From NCBI RefSeq assembly GCF_042453785.1, contig NC_091671.1, positions 16,066,001-16,130,000 on the forward strand: DNA of 64,000 nt, given 5' to 3'. A program made the position numbers and the translations under genes. Positions within the stretch are counted from its first letter, which is position 1, and each line of letters starts with the position of its first letter. Source of the DNA: Malus domestica. Taxonomy: Eukaryota; Streptophyta; Magnoliopsida; Rosales; Rosaceae. The notes beneath the pieces were generated by a model, which did not search any database, had not been told where the DNA came from, and saw only the letters and a program-made list of their open reading frames with translations. Positions 1-11,437 of this stretch are shown in pieces.

Positions 1-51
1 AATTTGACAAAAGAAAAGCTGCAAAACATCGACAACATGATGGAAGCCTGA
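1..51 (+). CDS. Possible C-terminal end of a gene cut by the window edge
   Basis: Frame 1 is open from the first base to a TGA at 49-51 and reads as 16 polar residues rich in Lys, Asn and Met, ending Met-Met-Glu-Ala. An AATAAA polyadenylation-like signal follows at 160-165, which suits a short 3' UTR. I do not recognise the protein, and 16 codons are too few to prove coding; it could be chance. Transcript evidence or sequence to the left would decide. Confidence 0.3.
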   Translation, partial: NLTKEKLQNIDNMMEA

Positions 52-161
52 AGAGATAGCTGTAAATTAGCATAAGTTTAATAGCATAATGTAAAATGAT
101 GTATTTCCAGACAGAAATGTCAACATCATTGTGGACCCCGGTGTAATGGCATAAGAGTAAA

Positions 162-249
162 TAAAGAAAAGAGCCTGATACATTATGAACTTTTCATACA
201 CAAAATGTTCTTTTGATTAAGAATGAATAGTACCAGGCCCTTTTCTTTA
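162..249. repeat. Small inverted-repeat element (MITE-like)
   Basis: The first roughly 24 bases (TAAAGAAAAGAGCCTGATAC) match the reverse complement of the last bases (TAAAGAAAAGGGCCTGGTAC) with few mismatches, giving an 88-bp hairpin-forming unit. No coding capacity and no clear target duplication. It may be a very short MITE or a chance palindrome in a 3' UTR. Confidence 0.4.
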
Positions 250-2179
250 AAACTCCCTTTCATAAACCTACATATCTTTATATATTTGTTTATAAAAATT
301 GTGCATGGTGTTTGTATATTGTAGGGCACGTACTCTACACAGAGCCTTATCATGTTGTGCTACGGGCCACTCAACTCAAAGGATAGGTGACCTTGTATTA
401 AAGGTGCAATACAACTTTGTAGACTTCATCGTGTCACACACTTCACCCTTGTACAGTACACGATCTCATAAGCTCAAAGTACACTGCCCCATGGAACTTC
501 GCCTTAGTCGCACAAACAAGCACAAACAAGCACAAACAAGTTCTCATATCAGACAACTATTGTCCAAGCAATGACTTCAACAATTAGCTTGGCAGCTCCT
601 GCATCACACAGTCAGGGTGTTGGGTTGTAACTACTTTAGTACATGTGTGCAGAAGCATGGCAAGGTAACATAAGCATATATAATCCAATTTATGTGCATG
701 GTCAGCAGAACATTGGATTTTGTTTAATCAACGTGCTTGTTTTGATGTAAAATAATTTTAAGCACACATGCATAAACTTAAATTAAGTTTAGAATTCCAA
801 CCTTTAGATTTCATATGAGGATGAATTCGTTGTTGAGACTCTCAAGTGTTAGCCTTCTACTAGTATCTACATGAATGAATCTCTGGTTAGTAAAATAGGA
901 AGACGACAAACTGCTAGGGGTATGAGGTGTGGTGTTTTGTTTCTCAATTCCCTTCTATCTCAATTTTTTATTTCAGAATGTCAAATTCACACTAGGTCTA
1001 AAGACCCCTTAAGCTTATATAGAGAACAATTCCATAAGCCAGTAGGATTACAATTTAATCCTCCACCATACATGTGTGTTGCATTCCCTATGAAACACTT
1101 GCCACACACCCCCTTTGCCACTGGGGTTTGGCCCAGTTTGCTCCTATTTTATTTATTTAATTAATCTGGCATTTTCTTCCAGTCCGAGCTTCCTTATTTT
1201 ATTTTAGTTCACATAACCAACAATTAATATATGGTCCAAACAAATTAATTAAAAGTAAAAACATTGAATATGAACAATCTATATGAAATTCAACATTCAC
1301 CAATTTTATTCCAATATGTCATGTTATTGTGTGGGACCTTTTTTGTTCCAACTAAAGCTAGCAGTGGATAATATGATTAATCAAATTAATCTAATTTGAT
1401 ATAATTAGAACCTATTCTAATTCAACATTTTAAGAATATCCATAGACAGAATAGTAACATGTAGTAATGGCTTTCGGCTACTCAGATTAGTCAAAATATA
1501 TTTGAATTAATACAACACATATTTAGAACCTTAGTTATGGTTACAATGCAATTTGATTCCTCTATCCAATATATTCCGATCATATATTTTAGAGCATGAA
1601 ACATTTGTTAAACTCTAAGAATGAATATGATCACCCTGATGTATATCATGTAAGTTGCTTTGGCCAAAGAGTTATGGAGATAGATCATCAACGGGGCTAC
1701 TAGAATAACAACCTTCATAATTACCTAGAAGGTGACAGATTCCTTGTTGTGCATTCACGTATCTCTATATTGATGTACATGATCCTAAACCATACACTAT
1801 AGGGCTCTGCAATTGTTTAAGAGCTTCGGGGCGAAACCAAAGATTACATTCATCATCATGATATAACTAGTGATGGCTCAGGTCTAAGAACTAGTTGCAT
1901 CCACAATGTAAGTTTAATACGATTGATAAGTAGGTTTATTCGTACACTTCTATGGTTGGTCAATGATCATTGAACTCGATCTTATATGGAGCAAAAAATG
2001 GAGCTGACAGGTGTAATACTTTTATGGAGAAAAAAATAATTCAAAAAATCATGGAGCTGACACGTGGACTTTTGTCCACAACTTATGAGAATGCCCTCAC
2101 TAAATTGGTGAGACCCACATCCGTTCCACGCGTAGTTCAACCACCTAGAAGACCTTAGTTTCTAACTACAACTTATCGA
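250..2179. other. AT-rich non-coding stretch, no supported gene
   Basis: Short open frames here lack recognisable domains. A triplicated AAGCACAAAC motif near 518-540 is the only local repeat I see. No RNA gene or transposon ends were identified. Confidence 0.5.
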
Positions 2180-2760
2180 AGCTCCTCTACTCATGGAAAA
2201 AATATAAAACAAGGGAATTAAATGTAGAATTAATAACTACTTCCTACCTATATTCCTTTAATCATGGAAGCACAACCACATCCAACCGAGAATTCTCCAA
2301 AGATAATTCCTACATATTATTTATTAATTTAATAATATTCCTAAGGATTACTCTTAAGCATCTATAAAATACTCCAACATCTTAAAGACACTTTACTATT
2401 GCATCTAGCCGATGACACACTCTGACCAATCGGATCTTGACACATGATGGCAATACCTACACATGTGGTCGGCCCTAGTTCCTACATATACGCCTCATTC
2501 TACACTCTCAAGTAAGTTGCAGTTAACTCTCCATAACTCAACCTTAAATCTCACTCTCTTTTTCTGAGAAACTGACTTAGGCATCTAAGGTTTATTGGCC
2601 AAACCCCCTCCTCCTTTTGAAGGTGCGTAGCTTTTAGTCTTGACCAAAGGTGTTTAATTTGTTTACTATATACAACTTCGTCAATCCTAAAGACGGCGAA
2701 TGTTCACTACCACAACCTTACTTTGACCTATGGACAAATAAGAACATGAATAATCCCCTT
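2180..2760 (+). repeat. Decayed LTR fragment, probably Tat-lineage R-U5 region
   Basis: Around 2565-2660 the order is a GAAACTGACTTAGGCATC motif, a GGCCAAA block, a C-rich run and GCTTTTAGTCTTGACC. The same order occurs at about 40735-40855 (ACTTTGGCATCAAAG, GGCCAAAAG, a C run, GCTTTTAGCCTTAATC), next to the Tat element's apparent 3' LTR. I read both as R-U5 parts of related gypsy LTRs. Ends, target duplication and an internal region are not visible here. Confidence 0.45.
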
Positions 2761-4316
2761 TCTTTAGCTATATCAGAACATCGTGCACAAGATGATTAAA
2801 GGACAAAAAATTCACCTAACCCTAGATAGTCCATGAGGATTCTACAAGGAGTTCATAGGCACAAAGACTACTTGAGAAAGATGGACCTTTTGTATCGAGA
2901 AGTAGAAATTGAACGTTACTAAGATTGGGTTAGTAAATTGTCTACAAAAAATGGATTGACTGGTGAGTTTAATAGTCGTAAGCCCTGCATATGACTCAAA
3001 CATCTTCTAGCCCAAGATGGTATACCAAAAAGTTGTTTACAAGGTTTGCAAATATGAAGATTTGAAATAATATATGCACTAAAAAAATTAGAGTGAAAGA
3101 TATATTTTTGATTTCAAGTTTTACTCAACTTTTTCAATATATCAGAAAAGTTGGAGTTTGTTGACCCTCAAAATTACACGGACTAGACCGCAGTAATCTA
3201 CAAGCTAACTACGCTTCTATGTGATGATTGTTGATGCGAGCGTGCCAATTCGGTACCAAGCTTGGTTAGGTTAATAAGATGGATGATGGTGTGAAGATGA
3301 AACGCGATGTTGACTTCTACATCAAGCGACTTCGACCAAGAAATGAACACTCTCGACCTTAGATTCTAAAACCTGAAGACAAGGTTATGCAATTGACTAC
3401 TAAATTTAGGATCTTCTGCATCAGGTTTGGCAACTTTAACTATATTTGTGAACATATAAATGAGCCGAACTGGTACAAAACTAAAGGGATAAAGATATTA
3501 ATAGGAAATGAGCGTCTTTGTGGTGAATGTTGTTCAATCGTCAGAATGCTGAGCTCTGAATAATACTTATGAGTAATCGATCATAGAATACTATACTTTG
3601 CCAGGAAAGTTGATGAAGTGACTTCGTTCGGTGAAAGGATTAGATATTTTTCGAGACTTGGGCTAAATAACCATCCGAAAGAGGAGTAAGTACTATTTAA
3701 CCGAACTGAAGAAACTCTTAGACTGAACTAATTCTATAGCTCCAGTGATGTTTAACCAAATTGAATTTGTGCCGGTTTGTCAACCCAGTGATGTTTAACC
3801 AAATTGAATATGTGTTGACTGATCAGTGGAGTAGTTAGTATTTTTCTCAAGATATGAGAAAGTTTCGCATAGAGCGTTGTTTTATCTGTTGAGATGGAGG
3901 TCTGCTCTACGTTGCAAAACCACTTGTATTTGCATGGGTGAATTTTGTGATGGTTAAGTCTACCGAGTGGTAGAATCCTGGCAGGACTGACTCCTCAATA
4001 CGCACTTAGATATCCTTGACATTACTTGTTAGACGCACTCCCCTGCCGAGACTCTATCTCTATCAAGCCTCGGCCTCTTCGACTTGAATTAAAACTTTGA
4101 ACCTAGTCCTTTTATGCATCCAATTCATTCCTTACCTGATCCATAGGTTTTGATTCTTAAAATAATTCGAATGTTTTCAAAACTCACCGTGATCCTTCAA
4201 AAGTCCTAATCTAATCAGGACTCAACCAAATCAAAATTTGATCATTTAGCACTCCTAATCCTTCTAGGACTTGGGTGCAAATGAAAAAGTGGAAAAGAGT
4301 AGATGTGGGTGCAAAT
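2761..4316. other. Non-coding, probably degenerate retroelement DNA
   Basis: No open frame of note. A 20-base phrase beginning CCAGTGATGTTTAACC occurs twice (about 3742 and 3785), and the sequence has the look of untranslated retrotransposon leader. I cannot assign a family. Confidence 0.35.
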
Positions 4317-4357
4317 GAGAGAGAGAGAGAGACAGAGAGAGACAGAGAGAGAGAGAG
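4317..4357. repeat. (GA)n microsatellite
   Basis: About 40 bases of GA dinucleotides with two GACA interruptions, directly beside the foldback element that starts at 4377. Confidence 0.9.
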
Positions 4358-4376
4358 TTTAGGGTATTGATAAGGT

Positions 4377-4599
4377 GAACCAGGATTCTCTCCTGAGCAT
4401 TTCCCTAGGGATCCTAGGGATCCCACAATCTTGTCCGTTCATTTTATATCGTGCGGTCAGTTTTCGTTAGGTACTATTCATATTTGAATTTTAAAATTTA
4501 AATTTTAAATGATTTCTGACCGCACGATACACGATGAACGGACATGATTGCGGGATCCCTAGGATCCCTAGGGAAATGCTCAGGAGAGAATCCTGGTTC
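4377..4599. mobile_element. Foldback MITE, Mutator-like (223 bp)
   Basis: The left arm starts GAACCAGGATTCTCTCCTGA and the right arm ends with its reverse complement; homology runs through the CCCTAGGGATCC block and continues to CTGACCGCACGAT, so almost the whole unit can fold on itself around an AT-rich centre. It is flanked by TTGATAAGGT (4367-4376) and TTGATAGGGT (4600-4609), a 9-10 bp target duplication with one mismatch, the size made by Mutator-like transposases. No coding capacity. Confidence 0.8.
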
Positions 4600-4609
4600 T
4601 TGATAGGGT

Positions 4610-5389
4610 AACGTAGCTATGAGGTTCAAAAGAAATAAAAAAAAGCAAATGTATAAAAGGGTATAATAGTAATTTCATTGGTTTTTGTTTTTGTTTTTGT
4701 TTTTGCTGATAAATAAGGTTTTATCAACCATAGTTGGATTAGTTAAAAGGTGAAAAAGATATGAAAGGAATAAAATTTGTCTACCATAGCAAAGAAGGGT
4801 AGTATAGGCATTAGAAGAAATAAAAGTACGAACTCCAAATTATAGAGTATGGTTGACAAAAGCAAAATTTTATGGAGTATGGTGGTGTGTTCATGGACTT
4901 TTCCAAAAATAAAAGTACAAACTCCAAATGATAAATTTGATCGAAAAATAGAATCCTACTTCGTGGATTGTTCCACCAGTCTGTGCTACTACATGAGCAA
5001 AAACGTGAGGTTTTGATGACTACTTTTGGAATGATAAATATCTACATCCTTACCACTGTATCATAATTTGTAGGAGCGATTTACGAGAACTCCAATTCCC
5101 TTCCTTTGCAAAATAATTCATCAAATTTGCACGTGGAATCGTACTGCAGGCAGAGAACAAAAGCAGCTAGTGGCTGGTGCGGAACATAAAAGGAAGTTGT
5201 GTACACCCTCTATGACTATATCATGCCACATGATCTAAAGTTATGTTCAACCTTCAACCTTCCCCTAAGGACTATGCATAGCATGTGGTTGAAACTTGAA
5301 CTCAGATTTAATATTTGACCAGACAGTACTTGCACGGCCCTTTACTCACGTCCCTGCTGCGAGTTGCCCGTTCAGAGTCTTGAGACTTT
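4610..5389. other. Intergenic AT-rich DNA, nothing recognised
   Basis: A short (GTTTTT)n tract lies near 4682-4705. Otherwise I see no gene, RNA or element boundary up to the Harbinger target site. Confidence 0.5.
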
Positions 5390-5589
5390 TAAGAGCAGTT
5401 CCAGCGTGGTAGAGGCCCCTAGGGCTAGCCACTATGCTATCCACCTAATGAACACTAACTGTTCTTAATGAATAGTAATCGTTTTTTGCATCTCTACCCT
5501 TACATTGAATAGCCTTGGCAATTGATAATAAAATATTAGTATTTTTTTATTTATAAAATAACACAAAATAATTTTATTTGTAATTTCAG

Positions 5590-5850
5590 ATAAGATGTAT
5601 AATCGTTCTCGTTGCGCCACGTGTCAATTTCCGAAAAGACAATTATTGATGATGGATTTCCGATAAGATTTTTAATCGTTTTCGTTGCGCCACGTGTCAT
5701 TATCCGAAAATAAAATTATTGGTGATGGATTTCCGATAAGATTATTAACCAATTACGTCGCACCACATGTCATAATCTGTTTACAATCTTTGAGGATAGA
5801 TTTCTATTATATTTTTAACGAATGATGGCATGCCACGTGGCATTATCACA
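5590..5850. repeat. Subterminal repeats with CACGTG motifs
   Basis: About four degenerate units of roughly 70 bp, each with TTTCCGATAAGAT followed by a CCACGTGTCA-type motif. CACGTG lies at 5618, 5691 and 5834, with a variant CACATG at 5764. Such subterminal repeats often bind the element's own ORF1 protein; the same hexamers equal plant G-boxes. Confidence 0.7.
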
Positions 5851-6037
5851 AATCTCACACCGTCCATTCTGAATCCTTTCTGAATCCTCCATATAATCCA
5901 CCGTCCATTCTCACAAATCTCACACCAATTTTATCAAGATCTTTATCATTATTCATAGTTTCTGCTTCCTTTTTCACCAAAATCTCAATCATTATTTTCT
6001 GCTTCCTTCTTGGAATGTCTTCTTCTTCTTTAAGGAT

Positions 6038-7420
6038 GATGTGGGAAATCAATTAGCAAGAGGAAGAATTGTTTAATCAATCAAAAGGAATGTTCAATCT
6101 CCAAGAGGCCTAAAATGAGATGGAAGATGATGAGGAGATTAGAAGGAGAGATGACGAAACAAGAATGACCAGAACCTCACATTCCTGTCGAGTTATCCAA
6201 GCTGTGGCTTAGATCAGCAGGCCCAGCCGTTCCGAAAACCTTGATAGAGTAAGCAACGACGAGGTACGAATCTCTTGGACGATTATTTTGTCCGAAATAG
6301 TGCATTCCCTGATACATACTTTAGACATCATTTTAGAATGGAACGACATTTGTTCAACAAAATCATGGGCGCTGTTTGCAACCATGATTCTTACTTTATG
6401 CAAAAGAAAGATGTTTTTGGTGCTATGGGCCTCCTACCTGAGCAAAAAATTACTGCTGCCTTGCGGATGCTTGCATATGGAGCATCTACAGACCAAGTGG
6501 ACAAGATAGCGAGGATGGGGAAATCAACCATTCTTGAATCCTGATGAGGTTTTGCGGAGCAATCGAATCTATCTACATCGCAGAGTACCTCCGGAAACAT
6601 ACTGAGATGGACTTGCAAGGGCTTCTGAAGAAGGGCGAGATGCGAGGTTTTCCTGGGATGATTGGAAGCATCGACTATACGCACTGGACCTGGAAAAAAT
6701 GTCCAAGTGCATGGCAAGGCGTTTATGGGGATAGAAAAGGATAAAAAGTATCATTTTGGAGGCAGTGACATCTTTTAACACATGGATTTGACACACCTTT
6801 TTCGGGGTTCCGGGAGCTCAAAATGACCTTAATGTCCTTGCCCAATCCCAAGTGTTCAACGATATCTTGCAAGGAAAGGCACCAAAGGTCATGTATTAGG
6901 TCAATGGACGTAAGTACGACGGACCATACTACTTAGCAGACGACATTTACCCAAGGTGGTCAACGTTTGTCAAAACAGTGCTATGTTCACGAAGTGCAAA
7001 GGAAAAACACTTTGCAAGCTGTCAAGAGGGGTGCAGGAAGGATGTGGAGCGTTGTTTTAGTATCCTCCAAGCTTGATGAGCAATTGTCAGGGTGTTGCCA
7101 GAATGTTTGATGTAAAGTTGCTTTGATCCCGCATGATGATGTGCATCATTCTTCACAACATGATTGTGGAAGATGAGTACGATTATGATGTTGTTGATGA
7201 ATATGAGCTAGACATGATGAACAACTCAAAAACACAAATATATTGTGCTCATGACGCCACTGAAGAACTTGTGCAACACGAGCCATTAGAAAGGGATGGA
7301 CGTTACAATGAAAGGCTCATTCAACGACATACTGCACTTCAAAGGCCATATATGCACAAAGCCTGGCAAATTGACTTGATAGAGCACCAGTGGGAATTGA
7401 AACAAACTCAAGATACTTAA
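6038..7420 (+). pseudogene. PIF/Harbinger transposase (HARBI1/ALP1-like DDE nuclease), broken
   Basis: Coding blocks in shifting frames read as a plant Harbinger nuclease. An N-terminal helix region (6275-6541) includes FRMERHLFNKI and a helix-turn-helix-like stretch ending STILES. A central block (6544-6744) has GFPGMIGSIDYTHWTW, the region holding the first catalytic Asp. A C-terminal block (7133-7420) has MMMCIILHNMIVEDE, the usual end of the DDE domain. Between 6745 and 7130 homology continues with stops and frame changes. The intact protein would cut and join the transposon ends with ORF1. It is convergent with ORF1. The start is uncertain; frames at 6038 or 6119 could begin it. Inactive as it stands. 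Confidence 0.85.
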
Positions 7421-7429
7421 GTTCGTTTA

Positions 7430-7690
7430 GTGTGTTTGTTTTTATTTGGTGTGTTTATTTAATTTTATTTGGTGTGTTTTTTTTAGTTCATTTCATAAGT
7501 TTTTTTATTATTTGGTATGTTTATGTAATTTTATTTGGTGTGTTTATGTTATTTGAATAAATGTTCTCTTTGTATAAATAAATTACCAAATTAAATAAAT
7601 TTACTCTCACTTTAAATAAAGTACTAAATTCAATAAATTGGAAACAACATAAAGTACTATATTCAATAAATAATAAATTACAACCCAAAG
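7430..7690. repeat. TTTGGTGTGTTTAT-type short repeats between the two Harbinger genes
   Basis: Four or more degenerate copies of a T-rich TTTGGTGTGTTTAT phrase (about 7430-7550), then TAAATAAA-rich sequence. It separates the convergent 3' ends of ORF2 and ORF1 and may serve both as 3' UTR. Confidence 0.5.
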
Positions 7691-7694
7691 TACT

Positions 7695-9393
7695 CTATTC
7701 ATCATCACTTAACCAATTTGTGGTGCTAGGATGATCTTCTCTTGTCGTGCTAGGACCATCTCCTCTTGCTCTCGTTTCTTTTGCACGCCTCCTTCGCACC
7801 ACGTCCACTTTCTCCGACTTCCAAAAATATTTAGAATTTGGAGACTTCCCTTCTAAAAGCATGTTCATAATGTCACAATCTCGTTGACCCATTCTTTCTT
7901 CTTTAACTTGTTGCCTTTCTTGCGTAAGTAGCTATCTTTCTCTCTCATTAGCTTGAAATGTTTTCTCAACAGCTGCAGCTTTTGCCTCCTCTCTAGCCTT
8001 ATTAGCCTCAAATTTCACCATTTCCCGTGCCAAAGTCAATTCACCTTGGCGAGCAAGTTCATCCATATACTTTGCATAATCATTCTTGGAAGCACTCCCT
8101 TTTCTTTTTGAAGCCTTCTTACCTTGAGGCCTAATTGGATAACGGGTTGACCCCGACACTTGTTTAGGGGGCGTTTCGGGCACTTCTTCTACGTCATCTT
8201 CATGAACATGCCCACCGGTTGAATGATCGGGCGTAAAGTGTAAAGAGGTGCTATTCAAGAAAACTTCTGGACCGACAAGCACAACTCTGAATTTAGGACA
8301 ATCTTTTACAATATTCCAACATTCCCACCGGTTGAATGATTTGTTTTTGCTTTTGGTTTTGGCATTATACCAAGCTTGTGCTTGAAGTTCCTACACAATG
8401 CGGGAGAAGAAATAATTATAATGAAAGTAGGTAACAAATAAATAATACAAACAAATAATTATAATCAAAGTAGCTAACAAATAAATAAGATAAACAAATA
8501 ATTATAATGAAAGTAGGTAACAAATAAATAATACAAACAAATAATTATAATGAAAGTAGGTAACAAAAAAAAAATACAAACAAATAATTATAATGAAAGT
8601 AGCTAACAAATAAATAATAAAAATAAATAATTATAATCAATGTAGCTAACAAATAAATAAGACAAACAAATAATTATAATGAAAGTAGTTAACAAATAAA
8701 TAATACAAACAAATAATTATAATGAAAGTAACTAACAAATAAATAAGACAAACAAATAATTATAATGAAAGTAGCTAACAAATAAATAATAAAAATAAAT
8801 AATTATAATCAATGTAGCTAGCAAATAAATAAGACAAACAAAAAATTATAATGAAAGTAGTTAACAAATAAATAATACAAACAAATAATTATAATAAAAG
8901 TAGCTAACAAATAAATAATACAAACAAATAATTATAATGAAAGTAGCTAACAAATAAATAATACAAACAAATAATTATAATGAAAGTAGCTAACAAATAA
9001 ACAATACAAACAAATAATTATAATGAAAGTAGCTAACAAATAAATAATACAAACAAATAATTATAGTGTAAATTTGGGTATAGTACAAACAAATAAATAA
9101 TATATTGTTACCTGATCCTCTAAATTTTCCCCGCTTCGAAGATTACCACTAGCTTGTGGCAAGGCGTCTCTCCATGTACTAAATAATTAGCTAAGTAATT
9201 TCCAACGACTGGACATCGATTCTTTGGTTCTTTTCCCACCATTTTTCTCAAGAAAATTGGTATGAATAAGACTTCACATTTCTCACAACTGCATCTCATT
9301 ACCCGTAATTGGATCATGAGTAACTTCAACCCAGCTAGTACACAATGCAACATCTTCAATAAGCGTCCAATTCGTACCTACATTAGTAATCAT
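7695..9393 (-). pseudogene. Harbinger ORF1: Myb/SANT-like plus NAM-associated C-terminal protein
   Basis: Two-exon gene on minus. Exon 1 (9393-9112) starts ATG at 9393 and reads as a SANT/trihelix domain with TSWVEV and SSRWKLLS-type helices; it has in-frame stops near the NEMQL motif. It ends at a CAG/GTAAC donor. The intron (9111-8391) contains a 43-bp minisatellite. Exon 2 (8390-7695) follows a TGTAG acceptor and encodes the NAM-associated, Lys/Glu-rich helical C-terminus with KRKGSASKNDYAKYMDELA, one stop at 7932, and the end NWLSDDE. In this superfamily ORF1 binds DNA and helps import the nuclease. Exon boundaries are read from sequence; function is from family knowledge. Confidence 0.85.
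8400..9080. repeat. 43-bp minisatellite in the ORF1 intron (about 15 copies)
   Basis: The unit contains AAAGTAGCTAACAAATAAAT, then a TACAAAC and AATTATAATG segment. Copies differ by a few substitutions, such as GACAAAC for TACAAAC. The array fills nearly the whole intron between the splice sites at 9111 and 8391. Confidence 0.92.
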
Positions 9394-9699
9394 TTTGTTG
9401 GAAAAAAATTGGATTGAAACTTTTTTTTTTTAGGGAAAGATAGGAATGTGGTTGAAAGTAGTTGAGAAAATCTGAAATTGTGGTGTAAGGTAGAAGATAA
9501 TGAGAATGTATTTATAGAAAAGTAAAATCATTTTTTTTTTAATTTTCAAATTCTTTTTTTGGATTTTTATTAATTTTTATTCACCTAATTAATCTCTGTC
9601 GTTGGATAAAAAAAAATTGAATTCCAACACTCTAGATTGTGCCACGCGACACAACAGTAAGATTTCTGATTTTTATTTTATTTTTAATTTATAAAGGTG

Positions 9700-9935
9700 A
9701 ATAACGTGGACCGTTGATCTCAGATCCAACGGTCCATGTTAAATAAGGTTTTAAAATTATTATTACCGTTGGAAATCCAATGGTAGAAAACAAGTGACCG
9801 TTGAGATCCAATGGACGTCGAGGTGCCACGTGGCCTCCAACGGTCATTGACGCAGCTACGCACACGAGCCCCACCGACTGACGCAAAACAAAAGAAAAAA
9901 CGTGGCTGACGTCAGGGAGACGTCAGCCTTGTGTC
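9700..9935. repeat. Harbinger right subterminal region with inverted motifs
   Basis: Contains several ACCGTTG / CAACGGT inverted pairs, a CACGTG at 9827 and a palindromic TGACGTCA at 9907-9914 followed by GACGTCAG. A similar TGACGTCA pair sits in the related derivative at 53535-53552. Confidence 0.6.
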
Positions 9936-10083
9936 AAACCCACTCTGGGCTCTCGGGCTAGCAATTCTCCACGGGCCTGCTCGAGCTCCTTCACCAGCAC
10001 ACGCTGGACTTGATTGCTCAGACTCTTAGGCCATGTTCCCTCGCCCGTCCCTCAGGCTCCAGCCCACGCTGAAGCTGCTCTAA

Positions 10084-11091
10084 CAAGTCATGCATGGGCG
10101 GTCCAACCTATTTACATGTATCTAAGATATATGGCCTATAGGTTTTCATCCATATCTTTTCTACTTCATTGATTAAAATCTTATTTCTTTTCAAATTTTA
10201 ATTAAAGTCCTTAGATTTTAATAAACATCATTAATTATTTAATAATAAAATATTTAAATGTCAAGATAATTAAATTTATTTCTTTTTAATTAAATTGTAT
10301 TTCTAAATATATTCATTTAGTGTTAGAAACATTACTTTTGGAATATTTATATTTATGGCTAAACTTTGTATCATATATTTCTATTTTTAGTTTGTACCGA
10401 TTTTTAATTTGCAACCTTTTTTTTTTTTTTTAAATTTTGTCAATTTTCTTTTCAGTTTCAATTTGTACTCATATATTATTTTCTTTTTGTGACCATATTT
10501 TAAAAACTTTTATTTGTACTCATAATTTTTTTAACATTTTATTTGTACACATAATTTATTTATAATGTACCCATATTTATTTAAAAATGTACTACTGTGT
10601 TACATGCAAAATGTACCAATTTTTTTGTTTTGTGAGTAGCATACGTTTATGTAAAATGTACCCATATTTTAATGTAAAATCTATTTATTTTTTAAAATCT
10701 AAAATGTACCCATTGTTTTTTTTATATAAAATGTACCTCTTGTTTTTTTATATGTAATGTACCCATTTAATTTATATAAAACATGCCCATTTTTTTTTTG
10801 TATAAAATGTACAAACTTTTTGTATGTGAAATGTACCCACAATTTTATATAATGTACCAAGTTTTTATATGTAAAATGTACCCAGATTTTATTATATAAA
10901 TGTATTCATATTTTTTTTTAAATAAAAAACAATTCTAGAATGCACCCATAAGCAATCTTTTTTTTTTGTTGTTGAGACCCATAAGCAAATTTCAATAATT
11001 AAATTGGTAGTGTAAATAAAAGCAAAATAACGGTTTGAGGCTTTATTGACATTGTTACATCTCTTTTATTATTATATCATTTGAGTGTGAC
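10084..11091. repeat. Non-coding with degenerate AAATGTACCCAT repeats
   Basis: From about 10560 to 10960 the motif AAAATGTACCCAT recurs about 14 times at irregular 20-35 bp spacing in T-rich DNA. No gene. The motif resembles the ATGTACCTAAATG repeats at 52560-52900, so both may be debris of one repeat family. Confidence 0.6.
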
Positions 11092-11437
11092 TTTTTAGCT
11101 AAAATGGTTTTTGGTATTTGCATAACTCCTTACTTTGGTTCCTGATATTTGAAATCAATAGAAGTTGTTTCTGAGTTTGTTCACCATTAATCATTTTGGT
11201 CATTCCAAGAAAAATCTCCATCAAATAAGGAAAGATGACAAAAATACCCTCAATATTTGTCAAATCATTTAAATTTAGGGTATTTTTGTCATTTTGGTCC
11301 TTATTTAGTATAATTTTTCATGGAATGATCAAAATGATTGATGGTAGACAAACTCAGAGACCACTTCTATTGATTTCAAATCTCAGTGACCAAAGTGATG
11401 AGTTATGCAAATCTCATAGACCATTTTGGCTTAAAAA
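11092..11437. mobile_element. Foldback MITE (346 bp)
   Basis: About 125 bp at each end are inverted copies: the left arm starts TTTTTAGCTAAAATGG and the right arm ends CCATTTTGGCTTAAAAA. Inner arm blocks include ATTTGCATAACTC, ATTTGAAATCAATAGAAGT and ATCATTTTG. I could not find a convincing target duplication, so the superfamily is open. Confidence 0.78.

Larger units (their letters stand above)
5393..10080. mobile_element. Full-length PIF/Harbinger transposon (4688 bp)
   Basis: The element begins GAGCAGTTCCAGCGTGG and ends with the reverse complement of GAGCAGCTTCAGCGTGG, so the TIRs match over 17 bases with two differences. TAA at 5390-5392 and 10081-10083 is the 3-bp target duplication typical of the superfamily. 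Inside are the two diagnostic genes in convergent orientation: a DDE nuclease (ORF2) on plus and a Myb/SANT-NAM-associated protein (ORF1) on minus. Both contain stops, so this copy is not autonomous now, but gene order and ends are preserved. Confidence 0.93.
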
